Positions 1-7,449 of a stretch of 64,000 bases of DNA are shown here, in pieces. Positions within the stretch are counted from its first letter, which is position 1, and the number at the start of each line of letters is the position of its first letter. The stretch lies in the NCBI GenBank assembly GCA_964628905.1, contig CAZVNS010000003.1:1-64000 (forward strand), given 5' to 3'. A program made the translations under genes and the position numbers. The stretch comes from JAJPXC01 sp964628905. GTDB taxonomy: Bacteria > Bacteroidota > Bacteroidia > Bacteroidales > Muribaculaceae. The notes under the pieces are model-generated. The model had not been told where the DNA came from. It made no database searches and saw only the letters and a program-made list of their open reading frames with translations.

Positions 1-55
1 TTGCTCCTACGTCAGTTTAGCAAACTGGTGGTTTCAGCCACTCACCCACCTCTCC
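1..55 (-). tRNA. tRNA-Ser (anticodon GCT), 3' part beyond window
   Basis: Read on the minus strand, the sequence starts with acceptor strand GGAGAGG, then TG, a D stem GGT/ACC, and an anticodon loop TTGCTAA with anticodon GCT at 19-21. This is the layout of a serine tRNA reading AGC/AGU. The long variable arm begins, but the T arm and the 3' acceptor strand lie before base 1. One mismatch (C-A) closes the top of the anticodon stem. Identity is read from the sequence; the missing 3' half prevents a full fold check. Confidence 0.85.
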
Positions 56-127
56 AATATGTGGGTCTCAGCGGCTTGAGGTGCGCCGCGACCTTCGCTA
101 CAGCCCCTTCGGCGGGACTTTGCGGTG

Positions 128-159
128 CAAAGGTAATACTATTTTTTGTGTTTGCCAAA
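128..159 (-). promoter_or_regulatory. Bacteroidetes-type promoter for the tRNA-Ser
   Basis: On the minus strand a TACCTTTG box (128-135) matches the Bacteroidetes -7 consensus TAnnTTTG, and a TTTGG element (155-159) lies exactly 19 bp upstream. Transcription would begin near 122, giving a leader of about 65 nt before the tRNA. The position downstream of the neighbouring gene's stop codon fits a promoter for the tRNA. Confidence 0.65.
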
Positions 160-166
160 ATTTTCT

Positions 167-1381
167 TCACCTAAGGGCTACAATTTGTGCACCCGCTCCC
201 GTGCGAGCCACGTACACGCCTGACGGTAAGGTGATTGCGCAGCCAGAGGGGATATGCGCCACTCGACGCCCTGCGAGGTCGTAGATGTCGACTTCACCGG
301 TGGTGGCATGGATCGTCGTGCCGCCCACCGAGTATGGAGTGCCGCCGTCGCCACGCAGCTCTTCCACCCCGTTGCTAACTTCCGACAGACGGTAGAAGCT
401 GAGAGCGCGTCCGGGGGTGTATAGGGCCATGGCAAGGTCGCCGCCGATGGGGAGTGTGGCGATCTGCACCTGGCCTGTGGCGGCCGCAGTGGCGTCCCCC
501 TGGCTCATGGGGAGTGTGGCGAGGAAGTGGATGTTGTCGGCGGCAAATCCATTGGCAGGTTCGTCAATGGTTGTGACGGTCACCTCGCCGGGGGCACTGG
601 CATAGATGAAGTAGTGGGTCGCACCTACCGTCGCGAGGCGTATGCCGGTCAGTCCGGGAGCAGGGTTGACGGGCGCGGTGAGTCGCTGTGTGGCTTGCTG
701 TGTGGCTGAGCGGGAGGTATAGAAGTATGGCACATCGCCGGTGTTGTCGGTGATTGAGGTGGTAAGCGATGTGAGCGCCACCTGGGTGCCGAGGTCGGGT
801 TGGATGCTGACGTAGGGGTACTGGTCGGGCGTGCACAGGTCGCTGTAGCGGGCTGTGACCTCCTCTGTGGGGTCGAAGCAGCCGTAGACGCGCCACAGGC
901 GCAACGACTCTGTTTCGGCCTGGTTGGAGGCTGTGATGCGCTCGATGATGGCGACGGTGGCAGTGCCGTCGGCTATGTTGCCGTCGACCGTGACGGTGCC
1001 GAATGTGTGGGATTTGACGCCGCTATATGCCTCAGGGGCGAGCTGTGAGGTAGTGATGGTGCACGGCTCCCCTGCAGCCCCGGAGTCGTCGAGGGCATAA
1101 AGGGTTACAGATGTGGCCGACTGGTCGCACGACGATGCCCACATACGGCCATCTGAACTGTTGCCTATGCGGTCGACGCCGTCGAGACCCAGCCACGGGC
1201 AGGTCTCGCCGGTGGTGACATCAAGGGCGTTGACTCCCCCCTGACTGTTGAGCGCCAGCACACGCGTGGGCGTGAGGGCCATCGATGCGGGAGCCATGTC
1301 GGAGCGCTCCCAGAGGGGTTGGGCGGCGTTGGCAGCCAGGGCGGTTGCGGCAAGGCAGATAATTGCGCTATATACTTTCAT
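167..1381 (-). CDS. secreted protein with T9SS-like C-terminal tail
   Basis: A 404-residue protein with a clear signal peptide (about residues 1-20, ending A-N-A-A). The body is rich in short repeated motifs of the kind seen in beta-propeller or WD-like secreted proteins (for example ALTPTRVLALNSQGG followed by DGRMWASS), but I do not recognise a named family. The last 45 residues (VDIYDLAGRRVAHI ... LPSGVYVARTG) look like the beta-sandwich sorting tail of type IX secretion cargo: I-Y-D-x-x-G-R-x-V, then P-S-G-V-Y. Export or surface attachment is inferred from the tail. A -7 box lies 17 bp upstream of the start. It shares its tail type with the proteins at 51.7 kb and 62.8 kb. Confidence 0.8.
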   Translation of the reverse strand: MKVYSAIICLAATALAANAAQPLWERSDMAPASMALTPTRVLALNSQGGVNALDVTTGETCPWLGLDGVDRIGNSSDGRMWASSCDQSATSVTLYALDDSGAAGEPCTITTSQLAPEAYSGVKSHTFGTVTVDGNIADGTATVAIIERITASNQAETESLRLWRVYGCFDPTEEVTARYSDLCTPDQYPYVSIQPDLGTQVALTSLTTSITDNTGDVPYFYTSRSATQQATQRLTAPVNPAPGLTGIRLATVGATHYFIYASAPGEVTVTTIDEPANGFAADNIHFLATLPMSQGDATAAATGQVQIATLPIGGDLAMALYTPGRALSFYRLSEVSNGVEELRGDGGTPYSVGGTTIHATTGEVDIYDLAGRRVAHIPSGCAITLPSGVYVARTGAGAQIVALR

Positions 1382-1397
1382 CGGCGTGTATTTTTGG

Positions 1398-1405
1398 CAA
1401 ATGTA
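1398..1405 (-). promoter_or_regulatory. -7 promoter box for the 167-1381 gene
   Basis: TACATTTG on the minus strand fits TAnnTTTG and sits 17-24 bp upstream of the start codon, so the transcript leader would be very short. A matching -33 element is weak (TTAG, 17 bp upstream). Confidence 0.5.
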
Positions 1406-1533
1406 CTACTTTTCGGCGACATCTAACGTTTTTTTCAGTCAGAAATATATAAAGCGTGAACATCGGCCGCGGAAACAGTGTTTTAAAATGCAAGAGGGAT
1501 ATCGATCCGCATCACTAATTAACACTCTGAAAT

Positions 1534-2583
1534 ATGAAACAACACTTAGCTATCGCCGCCCTGTTGGCCTTTGCTGCCTCAGGGGCCTATCAGGCCGACG
1601 CCTGCACACGCGTGCTCTACGTGGGCGACACCACCGCCACTACACCCCTGCGCATTGTGGGACGCTCGCTCGACTGGAAAACGCCCATCCCAACCAACAT
1701 CTACGTCTACCCCGCCGGCATCCACAAGAAGGGCAACGACGTGCCCGGCGCCGTGGAATGGACCTCGAAATATGGCGCGGTCTACGCTGTGAGCTACGAA
1801 GGTGGCATCACTGAGGGTATGAACGAGAAGGGGCTGGTGGTCAACGGCCTCTTCTGCAAAGGCACCGTCTATGAGAACGCTTCGACACAGGGGCGTCCGG
1901 CGATGTCGCTGGCGATGTTTGTGGCGTGGCTGCTCGACATGAACGAGACCACCGATCAGGTAGTGGAGGTGCTTCGCAAGCATGATTTCAACATCTCCGG
2001 CTCGACCTTCGACGGCGGCACCGTGTCGGCCCTCCACTGGGGCATCACAGACGCCACGGGGCGCTCAGCCGTGCTGGAGTTTGACCACGGCGAGGTGAAG
2101 GTCTATGAGGGTCAGGACATACCGCTGCTGGCCAACGACCCGCAATGGGAGGCGATGAACGCCATCAACGACTACTGGCTCGGCGTCGGGGGCGTCAACA
2201 TGCTCCCGGGCACCGTCAAGAGTCCCGACCGCTTCGTACGCGGCTACTTCTTCGACGAGAATGTGGAGCGCGTCAACGACCCGGAGCTTGGCCTGACAAT
2301 ATTGCGCACGGTGATGTATAACGTGTCGGTGCCCTACCACTACACCGTCAACGGCGAGCCCAACGTCAGCTCAACCCAGTGGCGCACCTACGCCGACCTC
2401 AGTGACCTGCGCTACTACTTCGACCTGGTGACCAACCGCGGCATCTACTACGTGGACCTCAAGCAGTGCGACCTGCGCCCAGGAGCGCCAATACTGCGCC
2501 TTGAGACGTCGAAGTATCCCGACTTCGCGGGCGACGCCACTCGTCTGCTCGAGTGCCACAAAGGCTTCACCCCGATGTATTGA
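1534..2583 (+). CDS. choloylglycine hydrolase / penicillin acylase family protein
   Basis: A secreted Ntn-hydrolase of the choloylglycine hydrolase family, which cleaves linear amide bonds (conjugated bile salts, penicillin V or N-acyl signals). A signal peptide ends at A23, so cleavage would expose Cys24 as the N-terminal nucleophile (A-D-A-C-T-R). Other family residues line up: R44 and D47 in G-R-S-L-D-W, N104 in V-V-N-G-L, N201 in L-A-N-D-P, and R233 in S-P-D-R-F. H-W-G-I-T-D (168-173) and the following L-E-F strand are also typical. The length (349) is normal. It is monocistronic, with a stem-loop after the stop codon. Bile salts are a plausible substrate in a gut organism, but the sequence does not settle bile salt versus penicillin-type specificity. 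Confidence 0.88.
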   Translation: MKQHLAIAALLAFAASGAYQADACTRVLYVGDTTATTPLRIVGRSLDWKTPIPTNIYVYPAGIHKKGNDVPGAVEWTSKYGAVYAVSYEGGITEGMNEKGLVVNGLFCKGTVYENASTQGRPAMSLAMFVAWLLDMNETTDQVVEVLRKHDFNISGSTFDGGTVSALHWGITDATGRSAVLEFDHGEVKVYEGQDIPLLANDPQWEAMNAINDYWLGVGGVNMLPGTVKSPDRFVRGYFFDENVERVNDPELGLTILRTVMYNVSVPYHYTVNGEPNVSSTQWRTYADLSDLRYYFDLVTNRGIYYVDLKQCDLRPGAPILRLETSKYPDFAGDATRLLECHKGFTPMY

Positions 2584-2606
2584 TCATCTGATTTACAACA
2601 CACATA

Positions 2607-2637
2607 GAGCGCAGCTCCCATCGAGGGGGCTGCGCTC
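2607..2637. terminator. stem-loop between convergent genes
   Basis: Arms GAGCGCAGCTCCC (2607-2619) and GGGGGCTGCGCTC (2625-2637) form a 13-bp stem, with one G-T pair, around a 5-nt loop. It lies between the convergent hydrolase and rpmE2 genes and could stop transcription from both sides. No T tract follows, so it is a terminator by position and stem strength only. Confidence 0.6.
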
Positions 2638-2667
2638 CATGTATCGAAGTAGCCTTGCGGGCTGTGA

Positions 2668-2922
2668 TTACTTCTTGCGGCGGTCGCCGTAGCGGCTCAT
2701 GAACTTGTCGACGCGGCCGGCGGTGTCGACGAGCTTCTGCTTACCGGTGAAGAAGGGGTGTGACGAGCTGGTGATCTCAAGCTTAACCAGAGGATAAGTC
2801 ACGCCATCGACTTCGATGGTCTCCTTGGAGGCCACTGTCGAGCGAGTTATGAAAATCTCATCGTTCGACATGTCTTTGAACACTACTTCGCGGTAGGTTG
2901 AGGGATGGATGTCTTTTTTCAT
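2668..2922 (-). CDS. rpmE2: 50S ribosomal protein L31 type B
   Basis: An 84-residue L31 of type B: MKKDIHPSTYREVVFKD at the start and the S-H-P-F-F-T-G-K motif near residue 53. The CxxC zinc ligands of type A L31 are absent. It is the last gene of the ribosomal cluster, 68 bp after rplQ, so it may be read through from that operon; no clear promoter box is seen in the gap. The zinc-free form matches the zinc-free L36 and S14 in the same cluster. Confidence 0.95.
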   Translation of the reverse strand: MKKDIHPSTYREVVFKDMSNDEIFITRSTVASKETIEVDGVTYPLVKLEITSSSHPFFTGKQKLVDTAGRVDKFMSRYGDRRKK

Positions 2923-2990
2923 CGTTATTTTTTGATTTTTTGATTTTCACTGATTGTTGGCCGTCAGAGTCGCGGCGGCGGTGCTATTGA

Positions 2991-3497
2991 TCACTCAGCT
3001 GCGGGTGCCTCGGCGGCGCCTTCCTGTGCGGGAGTCTCAGCCTTAACCTCCTCTACGCCAGCCTCGGCCTTGGGAGCGGCCTTGCGTGAGCGGCGGGTGC
3101 GGGTGGTCTTCTTGGCATCCTTGGCGCTGAGCATGTTCTCGTTGTAGTCAACGAGCTCGATCATGCACATCATGGCGTTGTCGCCAAGACGGTTGCCGGT
3201 CTTGAGGATGCGGGTGTAACCACCGGGGCGGTCGGCGATCTTCTGGGCGATTTCGCGGAAGAGCTCGGTGACGGCATACTTGTTCTGCAGGTAGCTGAAC
3301 ACCAGGCGGCGGTTGGCCATAGAGTCTTCCTTGGCGCGGTTGATAAGGGGCTCGGCGTACTGACGGAGAGCTTTAGCTTTGGCCAGGGTTGTGAAGATGC
3401 GTTTGTGCATGATCAGCGAGATGGTCATGTTAGCCAAGAGCGCGTCGCGATGGGCTTTCTTGCGGCCGAGATGGTTGAATGATTTATTGTGTCTCAT
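2991..3497 (-). CDS. rplQ: 50S ribosomal protein L17
   Basis: The N-terminal 120 residues are a standard L17 (MRHNKSFNHLGRKKAHR, then L-x-N-M at 22-25), a large-subunit protein near the exit tunnel. The protein is 168 residues, about 40 longer than the E. coli form. The extra tail is low-complexity, basic then Ala/Glu-rich (T-R-R-S-R-K-A-A-P, then E-A-P-A-A-E), as in many Bacteroidetes L17 proteins. It follows rpoA by 5 bp. Confidence 0.96.
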   Translation of the reverse strand: MRHNKSFNHLGRKKAHRDALLANMTISLIMHKRIFTTLAKAKALRQYAEPLINRAKEDSMANRRLVFSYLQNKYAVTELFREIAQKIADRPGGYTRILKTGNRLGDNAMMCMIELVDYNENMLSAKDAKKTTRTRRSRKAAPKAEAGVEEVKAETPAQEGAAEAPAAE

Positions 3498-3502
3498 CGT
3501 TA

Positions 3503-4495
3503 TTACTCTTTATCTAATTTGTATTTCGAAATATCCATGCCAAACGACAGGTTGAGGTTGGCCAGGAGCTCGTCGAGCTCGGTGAGCGACTTCTTACCGA
3601 AGTTGCGGAACTTGAGCAGGTCGGTCTTGTTGAATACCACCAGCTCGCCAAGGGTCTCCACTTCGGCGCTCTTCAAGCAGTTGAGGGCGCGCACTGAGAG
3701 GTCCATGTCGGTGAGCTTCGACTTGAGGAGTTGGCGCATGTGGAGCACCTCCTCGTCGAATTCCTCGTTGTCCTGTGTTTCGGGAGACTCGAGGGTGATC
3801 TTCTCGTCGGAGAAGAGCATGAAGTGGTATATCAGCACTCTTGCGGCCTCCTTGAGGGCGTCCTTGGGGAGGATAGAGCCGTTGGTGGTGATTTCAAGAA
3901 TCAGTTTCTCGTAGTCGGTCTTCTGATCGACGCGGAAGTTTTCGACGGTGAACTTCACATTCTTGATCGGGGTGTAGATTGAGTCGATAGCGATGACGTT
4001 GATGTCGTCGTTCAGGCCCTGATTCTCCTCGGCGGGAACCCATCCGCGACCTTTGTTGATGGTGAGCTCGATCTGGAAACGTGCGTCGAGATCCAAATGA
4101 CAGATGACAAGGTCGGGGTTGAGTACCTCAAACCCTGTTAGCGCCTTGCCAATGTCACCGGCCTTGAACACCTCCTGTCCCGATACTGTGATGGTGACTT
4201 TCTCGTTCTCGATGTCTTCAACGATCTGCTTGAGGTCAACCTTTTTGAGGTTGAGGATGATGTTGGTCACATCTTCCTTTACTCCTGGAATGGTATCGAA
4301 TTCGTGCTTCACGCCGTCGATTTTGATCGACGAGATGGCGAAGCCTTCGAGCGATGCCAGAAGCACGCGGCGAAGGGCGTTGCCCACTGTGATACCATAA
4401 CCTGGCTCCAAGGGTTTGAACTCAAATTTACCGAAGAAGTTGTCGGCTTCGAGCATGAGCACCTTGTCGGGTTTCTGGAAAGTTAAAATAGCCAT
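3503..4495 (-). CDS. rpoA: DNA-directed RNA polymerase subunit alpha
   Basis: 330 residues with the usual two parts. The N-terminal dimerisation and assembly domain contains G-N-A-L-R-R-V-L-L (about 38-46), and the C-terminal domain (about 250-330) holds the helix-hairpin-helix region L-S-V-R-A-L-N-C-L-K and L-x-K-F-R-N-F-G-K-K-S-L that contacts DNA and activators. It lies between rpsD and rplQ, the normal alpha-operon order. Confidence 0.98.
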   Translation of the reverse strand: MAILTFQKPDKVLMLEADNFFGKFEFKPLEPGYGITVGNALRRVLLASLEGFAISSIKIDGVKHEFDTIPGVKEDVTNIILNLKKVDLKQIVEDIENEKVTITVSGQEVFKAGDIGKALTGFEVLNPDLVICHLDLDARFQIELTINKGRGWVPAEENQGLNDDINVIAIDSIYTPIKNVKFTVENFRVDQKTDYEKLILEITTNGSILPKDALKEAARVLIYHFMLFSDEKITLESPETQDNEEFDEEVLHMRQLLKSKLTDMDLSVRALNCLKSAEVETLGELVVFNKTDLLKFRNFGKKSLTELDELLANLNLSFGMDISKYKLDKE

Positions 4496-4515
4496 GGATC
4501 TGGTGTTAATTATTA

Positions 4516-5121
4516 TTATTTAGAATACAACTCGACGATTGCCTGTTCCTTAATGTTCTCGGGGATGTCCTCGCGCTGGGGAGTGTGGAGGAACTTGCCT
4601 GACTTGGTGGCCTCGTCCCACTCGATCCAGGGATATTTGCTGTGGTTAAATCCTGCGAGTGAGTCGGCGATCACTTCGAGTGATTTGGCTTTCTCGCGCA
4701 CACCCACTACGTCGCCGGGCTTCACCTGGTAAGAGGGGATGTTGACCACGCGGCCATTGACGGTGATGTGTTTGTGGAGCACCTGCTGACGGGCTGCGGC
4801 GCGTGAGGGGGCTACGCCGAGGCGGTAAACCACGTTGTCGAGGCGGCTCTCCAGGAGCTGGAGCAGCAGCACACCAGTGATACCCTTCATGCGCGATGCT
4901 CTCTCGAAGAGGTTGCGGAACTGCTTCTCGAGCACGCCGTAGGTGTATTTAGCTTTCTGCTTCTCGCGCAGCTGGTTGCCATACTCTGAGGTCTTGCGGC
5001 GACGGTTCTGGCCGTGCTGGCCCGGAGGATAGTTCTTCTTAGTGAGAACTTTGTCCTCGCCGAAGATGGGCTCACCGAATTTACGGGCGATTTTGGTCTT
5101 GGGACCGATATATCTTGCCAT
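4516..5121 (-). CDS. rpsD: 30S ribosomal protein S4
   Basis: 201 residues: N-terminal MARYIGPKTKIARKFGE, then an S4 RNA-binding domain (about 92-155, R-L-D-N-V-V-Y-R-L-G). S4 starts 16S rRNA 5'-domain assembly and in several bacteria represses its own mRNA. The gene is preceded by a 281-bp gap that can fold as a pseudoknot, the longest gap within the cluster, which suggests self-control here too. It starts the rpsD-rpoA-rplQ segment. Confidence 0.97.
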   Translation of the reverse strand: MARYIGPKTKIARKFGEPIFGEDKVLTKKNYPPGQHGQNRRRKTSEYGNQLREKQKAKYTYGVLEKQFRNLFERASRMKGITGVLLLQLLESRLDNVVYRLGVAPSRAAARQQVLHKHITVNGRVVNIPSYQVKPGDVVGVREKAKSLEVIADSLAGFNHSKYPWIEWDEATKSGKFLHTPQREDIPENIKEQAIVELYSK

Positions 5122-5177
5122 TTTAATTAACAGTTTTAAGTGCGAGCCTGCGCTTTGCCCGGCCGGGGTGCAGCCGC

Positions 5178-5391
5178 GGCTATGTAGAGGTGATTACTCA
5201 TAGCCCAATCACCCTTGTGGCGGGAGTGTGCGTCGTGGCTCTGATTGGTGTTTTGTTGACTCTTTAAACTAAAGAAATGAAGTAATTGCGTGTGATGATG
5301 ATGCCTGTGGCCGGGCTCGCCGCCGAGGGTCTCTCTGTCTCTGACGACAACGGACGTGACGACCGATACGGGCCTGCGCCGGGGCTTCATT
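5178..5391 (-). ncRNA. candidate structured leader (S4-type autoregulatory RNA) before rpsD
   Basis: The transcript between rpsK and rpsD can form an H-type pseudoknot. Helix P1 pairs 5207-5213 (GGUGAUU) with 5189-5195 (AAUCACC). The loop of P1 contains GGCUAUG (5199-5205), which pairs with CAUAGCC (5178-5184). Both helices are seven perfect pairs. A competing helix is possible: CCAAUCA (5242-5248) with UGAUUGG (5205-5211), which would break P1. Upstream, AAUGAAG (5385-5391) and CUUCAUU (5276-5282) could close a GC-rich domain, followed by a small hairpin at 5261-5275. The pseudoknot ends 57 nt before the rpsD start codon. S4 binds pseudoknot leaders in other bacteria; its role here is inferred from position and fold. 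Confidence 0.6.
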
Positions 5392-5402
5392 GCTGTGGTT
5401 GA

Positions 5403-5792
5403 TTACACGCGACGGCGCTTGGGGGGGCGGCAGCCGTTGTGGGGCAGCGGGGTCACGTCGATGATCTCGGTGACTTCGATGCCTGCACCGTGGATGGTGC
5501 GGATGGCTGACTCACGGCCGTTGCCGGGACCCTTTACATAGGCCTTCACCTTGCGGAGGCCCAGGTCGTAGGCTACTTTGGCGCAGTCCTGCGCTGCCAT
5601 CTGGGCGGCGTAGGGGGTGTTCTTCTTAGATCCGCGGAAGCCCATCTTGCCGGCCGATGACCATGAGATGACTTGGCCTTCGCTGTTGGCTAAGCACACG
5701 ATAATATTGTTGAAGGAGGAATGTACGTGAAGCTGTCCGGCAGCATCAACTTTAACATTGCGCTTCTTTGCTGCGACTGTCTTTTTTGCCAT
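5403..5792 (-). CDS. rpsK: 30S ribosomal protein S11
   Basis: 129 residues with the S11 signature: H-V-x-S-S-F-N-N near the start, G-x-R-G-S-K-K-N-T-P-Y-A-A-Q in the middle, and the C-terminal P-H-N-G-C-R-P-P-K-R-R-R-V tail that contacts 16S rRNA in the platform. It lies 9 bp after rpsM. Confidence 0.97.
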   Translation of the reverse strand: MAKKTVAAKKRNVKVDAAGQLHVHSSFNNIIVCLANSEGQVISWSSAGKMGFRGSKKNTPYAAQMAAQDCAKVAYDLGLRKVKAYVKGPGNGRESAIRTIHGAGIEVTEIIDVTPLPHNGCRPPKRRRV

Positions 5793-5801
5793 AGTCTAAT
5801 G

Positions 5802-6182
5802 TTATTTGGTAGCTTTCTTCTTGTTAGCGACGGTTTTCTTGCGTCCCTTGCGGGTGCGGGCGTTGTTCTTGGTGCTCTGGCCGCGCACGGGCAGGCCGAT
5901 GCGGTGACGGATGCCGCGGTAGCAGCCGATGTCCATCAGGCGCTTGATGTTGAGCTGCACTTCTGAGCGCAGGTCGCCTTCCACTTTGTAGCCTTCGCTG
6001 ATCACTTCGCGCACTTTGGCGGCCTCAGCGTCGGCCCAGTCTTTGACCCTGGTGGCTTTGTCGACCCCTGCCTTCTCGAGTATGGTGAGCGCGGCTGAGC
6101 GGCCGATACCATAGATGTAGGTCAAGGCGATTTCACCTCTTTTATTCTGGGGGAGGTCAACTCCCACGATTCTTACTGCCAT
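5802..6182 (-). CDS. rpsM: 30S ribosomal protein S13
   Basis: 126 residues. The start MAVRIVGVDLPQNKRGEIAL and the basic tail with R-G-Q-S-T-K-N-N-A-R-T-R-K-G are typical of S13, which sits in the small-subunit head and bridges to the large subunit. The last 12 residues form a Lys-rich extension. It follows rpmJ by about 40 bp. Confidence 0.97.
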   Translation of the reverse strand: MAVRIVGVDLPQNKRGEIALTYIYGIGRSAALTILEKAGVDKATRVKDWADAEAAKVREVISEGYKVEGDLRSEVQLNIKRLMDIGCYRGIRHRIGLPVRGQSTKNNARTRKGRKKTVANKKKATK

Positions 6183-6221
6183 AGTATGTTGCTAAAAATT
6201 TTCCTGCAAAAATAATAAAAA

Positions 6222-6338
6222 TTATCCTTGACGTTGTTTATACTTGGGGTTTTTCTTGTTGATGACGTAAAGACGTCCTTTGCGGCGCACGATTTTGCTG
6301 TCGGGGGTGCGCTTCTTGATTGATGCTCTTACTTTCAT
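6222..6338 (-). CDS. rpmJ: 50S ribosomal protein L36, zinc-free form
   Basis: A short gene read directly from the minus strand: 38 codons from ATG at 6338 to TAA at 6222, translating as MKVRASIKKRTPDSKIVRRK and ending N-P-K-Y-K-Q-R-Q-G. All four zinc ligands of the classical C+ protein are gone (Thr, Ser and Lys in place of Cys, Tyr in place of His). It sits between infA and rpsM, the usual Bacteroidetes place. Confidence 0.95.
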   Translation of the reverse strand: MKVRASIKKRTPDSKIVRRKGRLYVINKKNPKYKQRQG

Positions 6339-6375
6339 TGTTCTTTAGTGGTATTGTTGTGTTTCTTACTTTGCG

Positions 6376-6594
6376 TTATTTGTAGCGGAAGGCGATGCGC
6401 CCCTTCGACAGGTCGTAGGGCGACATTTCGACTCTCACCTTGTCGCCGGGGAGTATCTTGATGTAATGCATGCGCATCTTCCCGGAGATGTGGGCGGTGA
6501 TTTCGTGACCGTTGGCCAGCTCCACGCGGAACATGGCGTTGGACAGTGCTTCCACTATCACTCCGTCCAATTCGATTGCTGCTTGTTTTGCCAT
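6376..6594 (-). CDS. infA: translation initiation factor IF-1
   Basis: 72 residues, a single OB-fold: MAKQAAIELDGVIVEALSNA and the H-I-S-G-K-M-R-M-H-Y-I-K-I-L-P-G-D motif. IF-1 binds the ribosomal A site during initiation. It lies 26 bp after map, which fits joint control of initiation and N-terminal processing. Confidence 0.97.
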   Translation of the reverse strand: MAKQAAIELDGVIVEALSNAMFRVELANGHEITAHISGKMRMHYIKILPGDKVRVEMSPYDLSKGRIAFRYK

Positions 6595-6620
6595 ATTTTG
6601 GTTATCTTGGTTACAACTCG

Positions 6621-7403
6621 TTAGATAAATCTGTCGCCCAGCGCCTGCTGGATGTAGTCGAAGGTGGTGAGCACGCGGGCCTGGTTGTCGACCATGGCTA
6701 TTGTGTGCTCATAGTGGGCCGAGGGCTTGCGGTCGCGGGTGCGGCACTGCCAGCCGTCGCGCTCCACCACGATGTTGCGGCTGCCGAGGTTAATCATCGG
6801 CTCGATGCAGATGCACATGCCGTTGCGGATCACCGGGCCGGTGCCGCGGCGCCCGTAGTTGGGCACTTCGGGGTCCTCGTGCATCTTGCGTCCGATGCCG
6901 TGGCCGCACATTTCGCGCACTACGCCGTAGCCGCGGCTCTCGCAGTAGGTCTGCACGGCGTTGGCTATGTCGCCGATGCGGCGGTCTACCTTGCAGGCTT
7001 CGATGCCTCGGTAGAGGGCCTCCTTGGTGGTGCGGAGCAGGGCCATGACCTTGGGGTCGACCTCGCCCACGGCGTAGGTGTAGCACATGTCGCCGTTGAA
7101 GCCGTCGAGCTCCACGACGGTGTCGATGCCAATGATGTCGCCTTCGCGCAGGGCGTAGTTCGACGGAAATCCGTGCACCACTGTCTCGTTGACCTCAATG
7201 CAGAGGGTGGCGGGGAAGCCGCTGTAGCCCAAGCAGGCGGGCTTGCCACCGTTGTCCTGGATGAACTCCCGGGCAACGGTGTCGAGCCTGTGCGTGGTCA
7301 CTCCAGGGGCTATATGCTTGGCTACCTCGCCCATGGCTTGGCTCACCAAGGTGCAGGCGGCCTGCATCTTCTCTATCTCCTGGGGTGTCTTAAGATATAT
7401 CAT
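6621..7403 (-). CDS. map: methionine aminopeptidase, type I
   Basis: 260 residues. It removes N-terminal Met from new proteins. The metal ligands are visible: D in G-I-D-T-V-V (about 94), D in N-G-D-M-C-Y (about 105), H in C-G-H-G-I-G-R (about 168), E in C-I-E-P-M (about 201) and E in Y-E-H-T (about 233). There is no N-terminal zinc-finger extension. It lies 46 bp downstream of secY in the spc part of the cluster. Confidence 0.96.
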   Translation of the reverse strand: MIYLKTPQEIEKMQAACTLVSQAMGEVAKHIAPGVTTHRLDTVAREFIQDNGGKPACLGYSGFPATLCIEVNETVVHGFPSNYALREGDIIGIDTVVELDGFNGDMCYTYAVGEVDPKVMALLRTTKEALYRGIEACKVDRRIGDIANAVQTYCESRGYGVVREMCGHGIGRKMHEDPEVPNYGRRGTGPVIRNGMCICIEPMINLGSRNIVVERDGWQCRTRDRKPSAHYEHTIAMVDNQARVLTTFDYIQQALGDRFI

Positions 7404-7449
7404 CGGTGGTTGTTGATACTGGGTGTTACAGCTTTGCAGTCAATCTTAG

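Noticed and set aside
81..284. 67-codon plus-strand frame near the tRNA
   Set aside because: It crosses the tRNA promoter and the 3' end of the opposite gene and has no homologous look.
5136..5390. 84-codon frame on the minus strand filling the rpsK-rpsD gap
   Set aside because: Codon use differs from the neighbours (AGG, AGA, runs of CAT), the peptide is Arg/His-rich with no recognisable domain, and the same bases form the candidate RNA leader.
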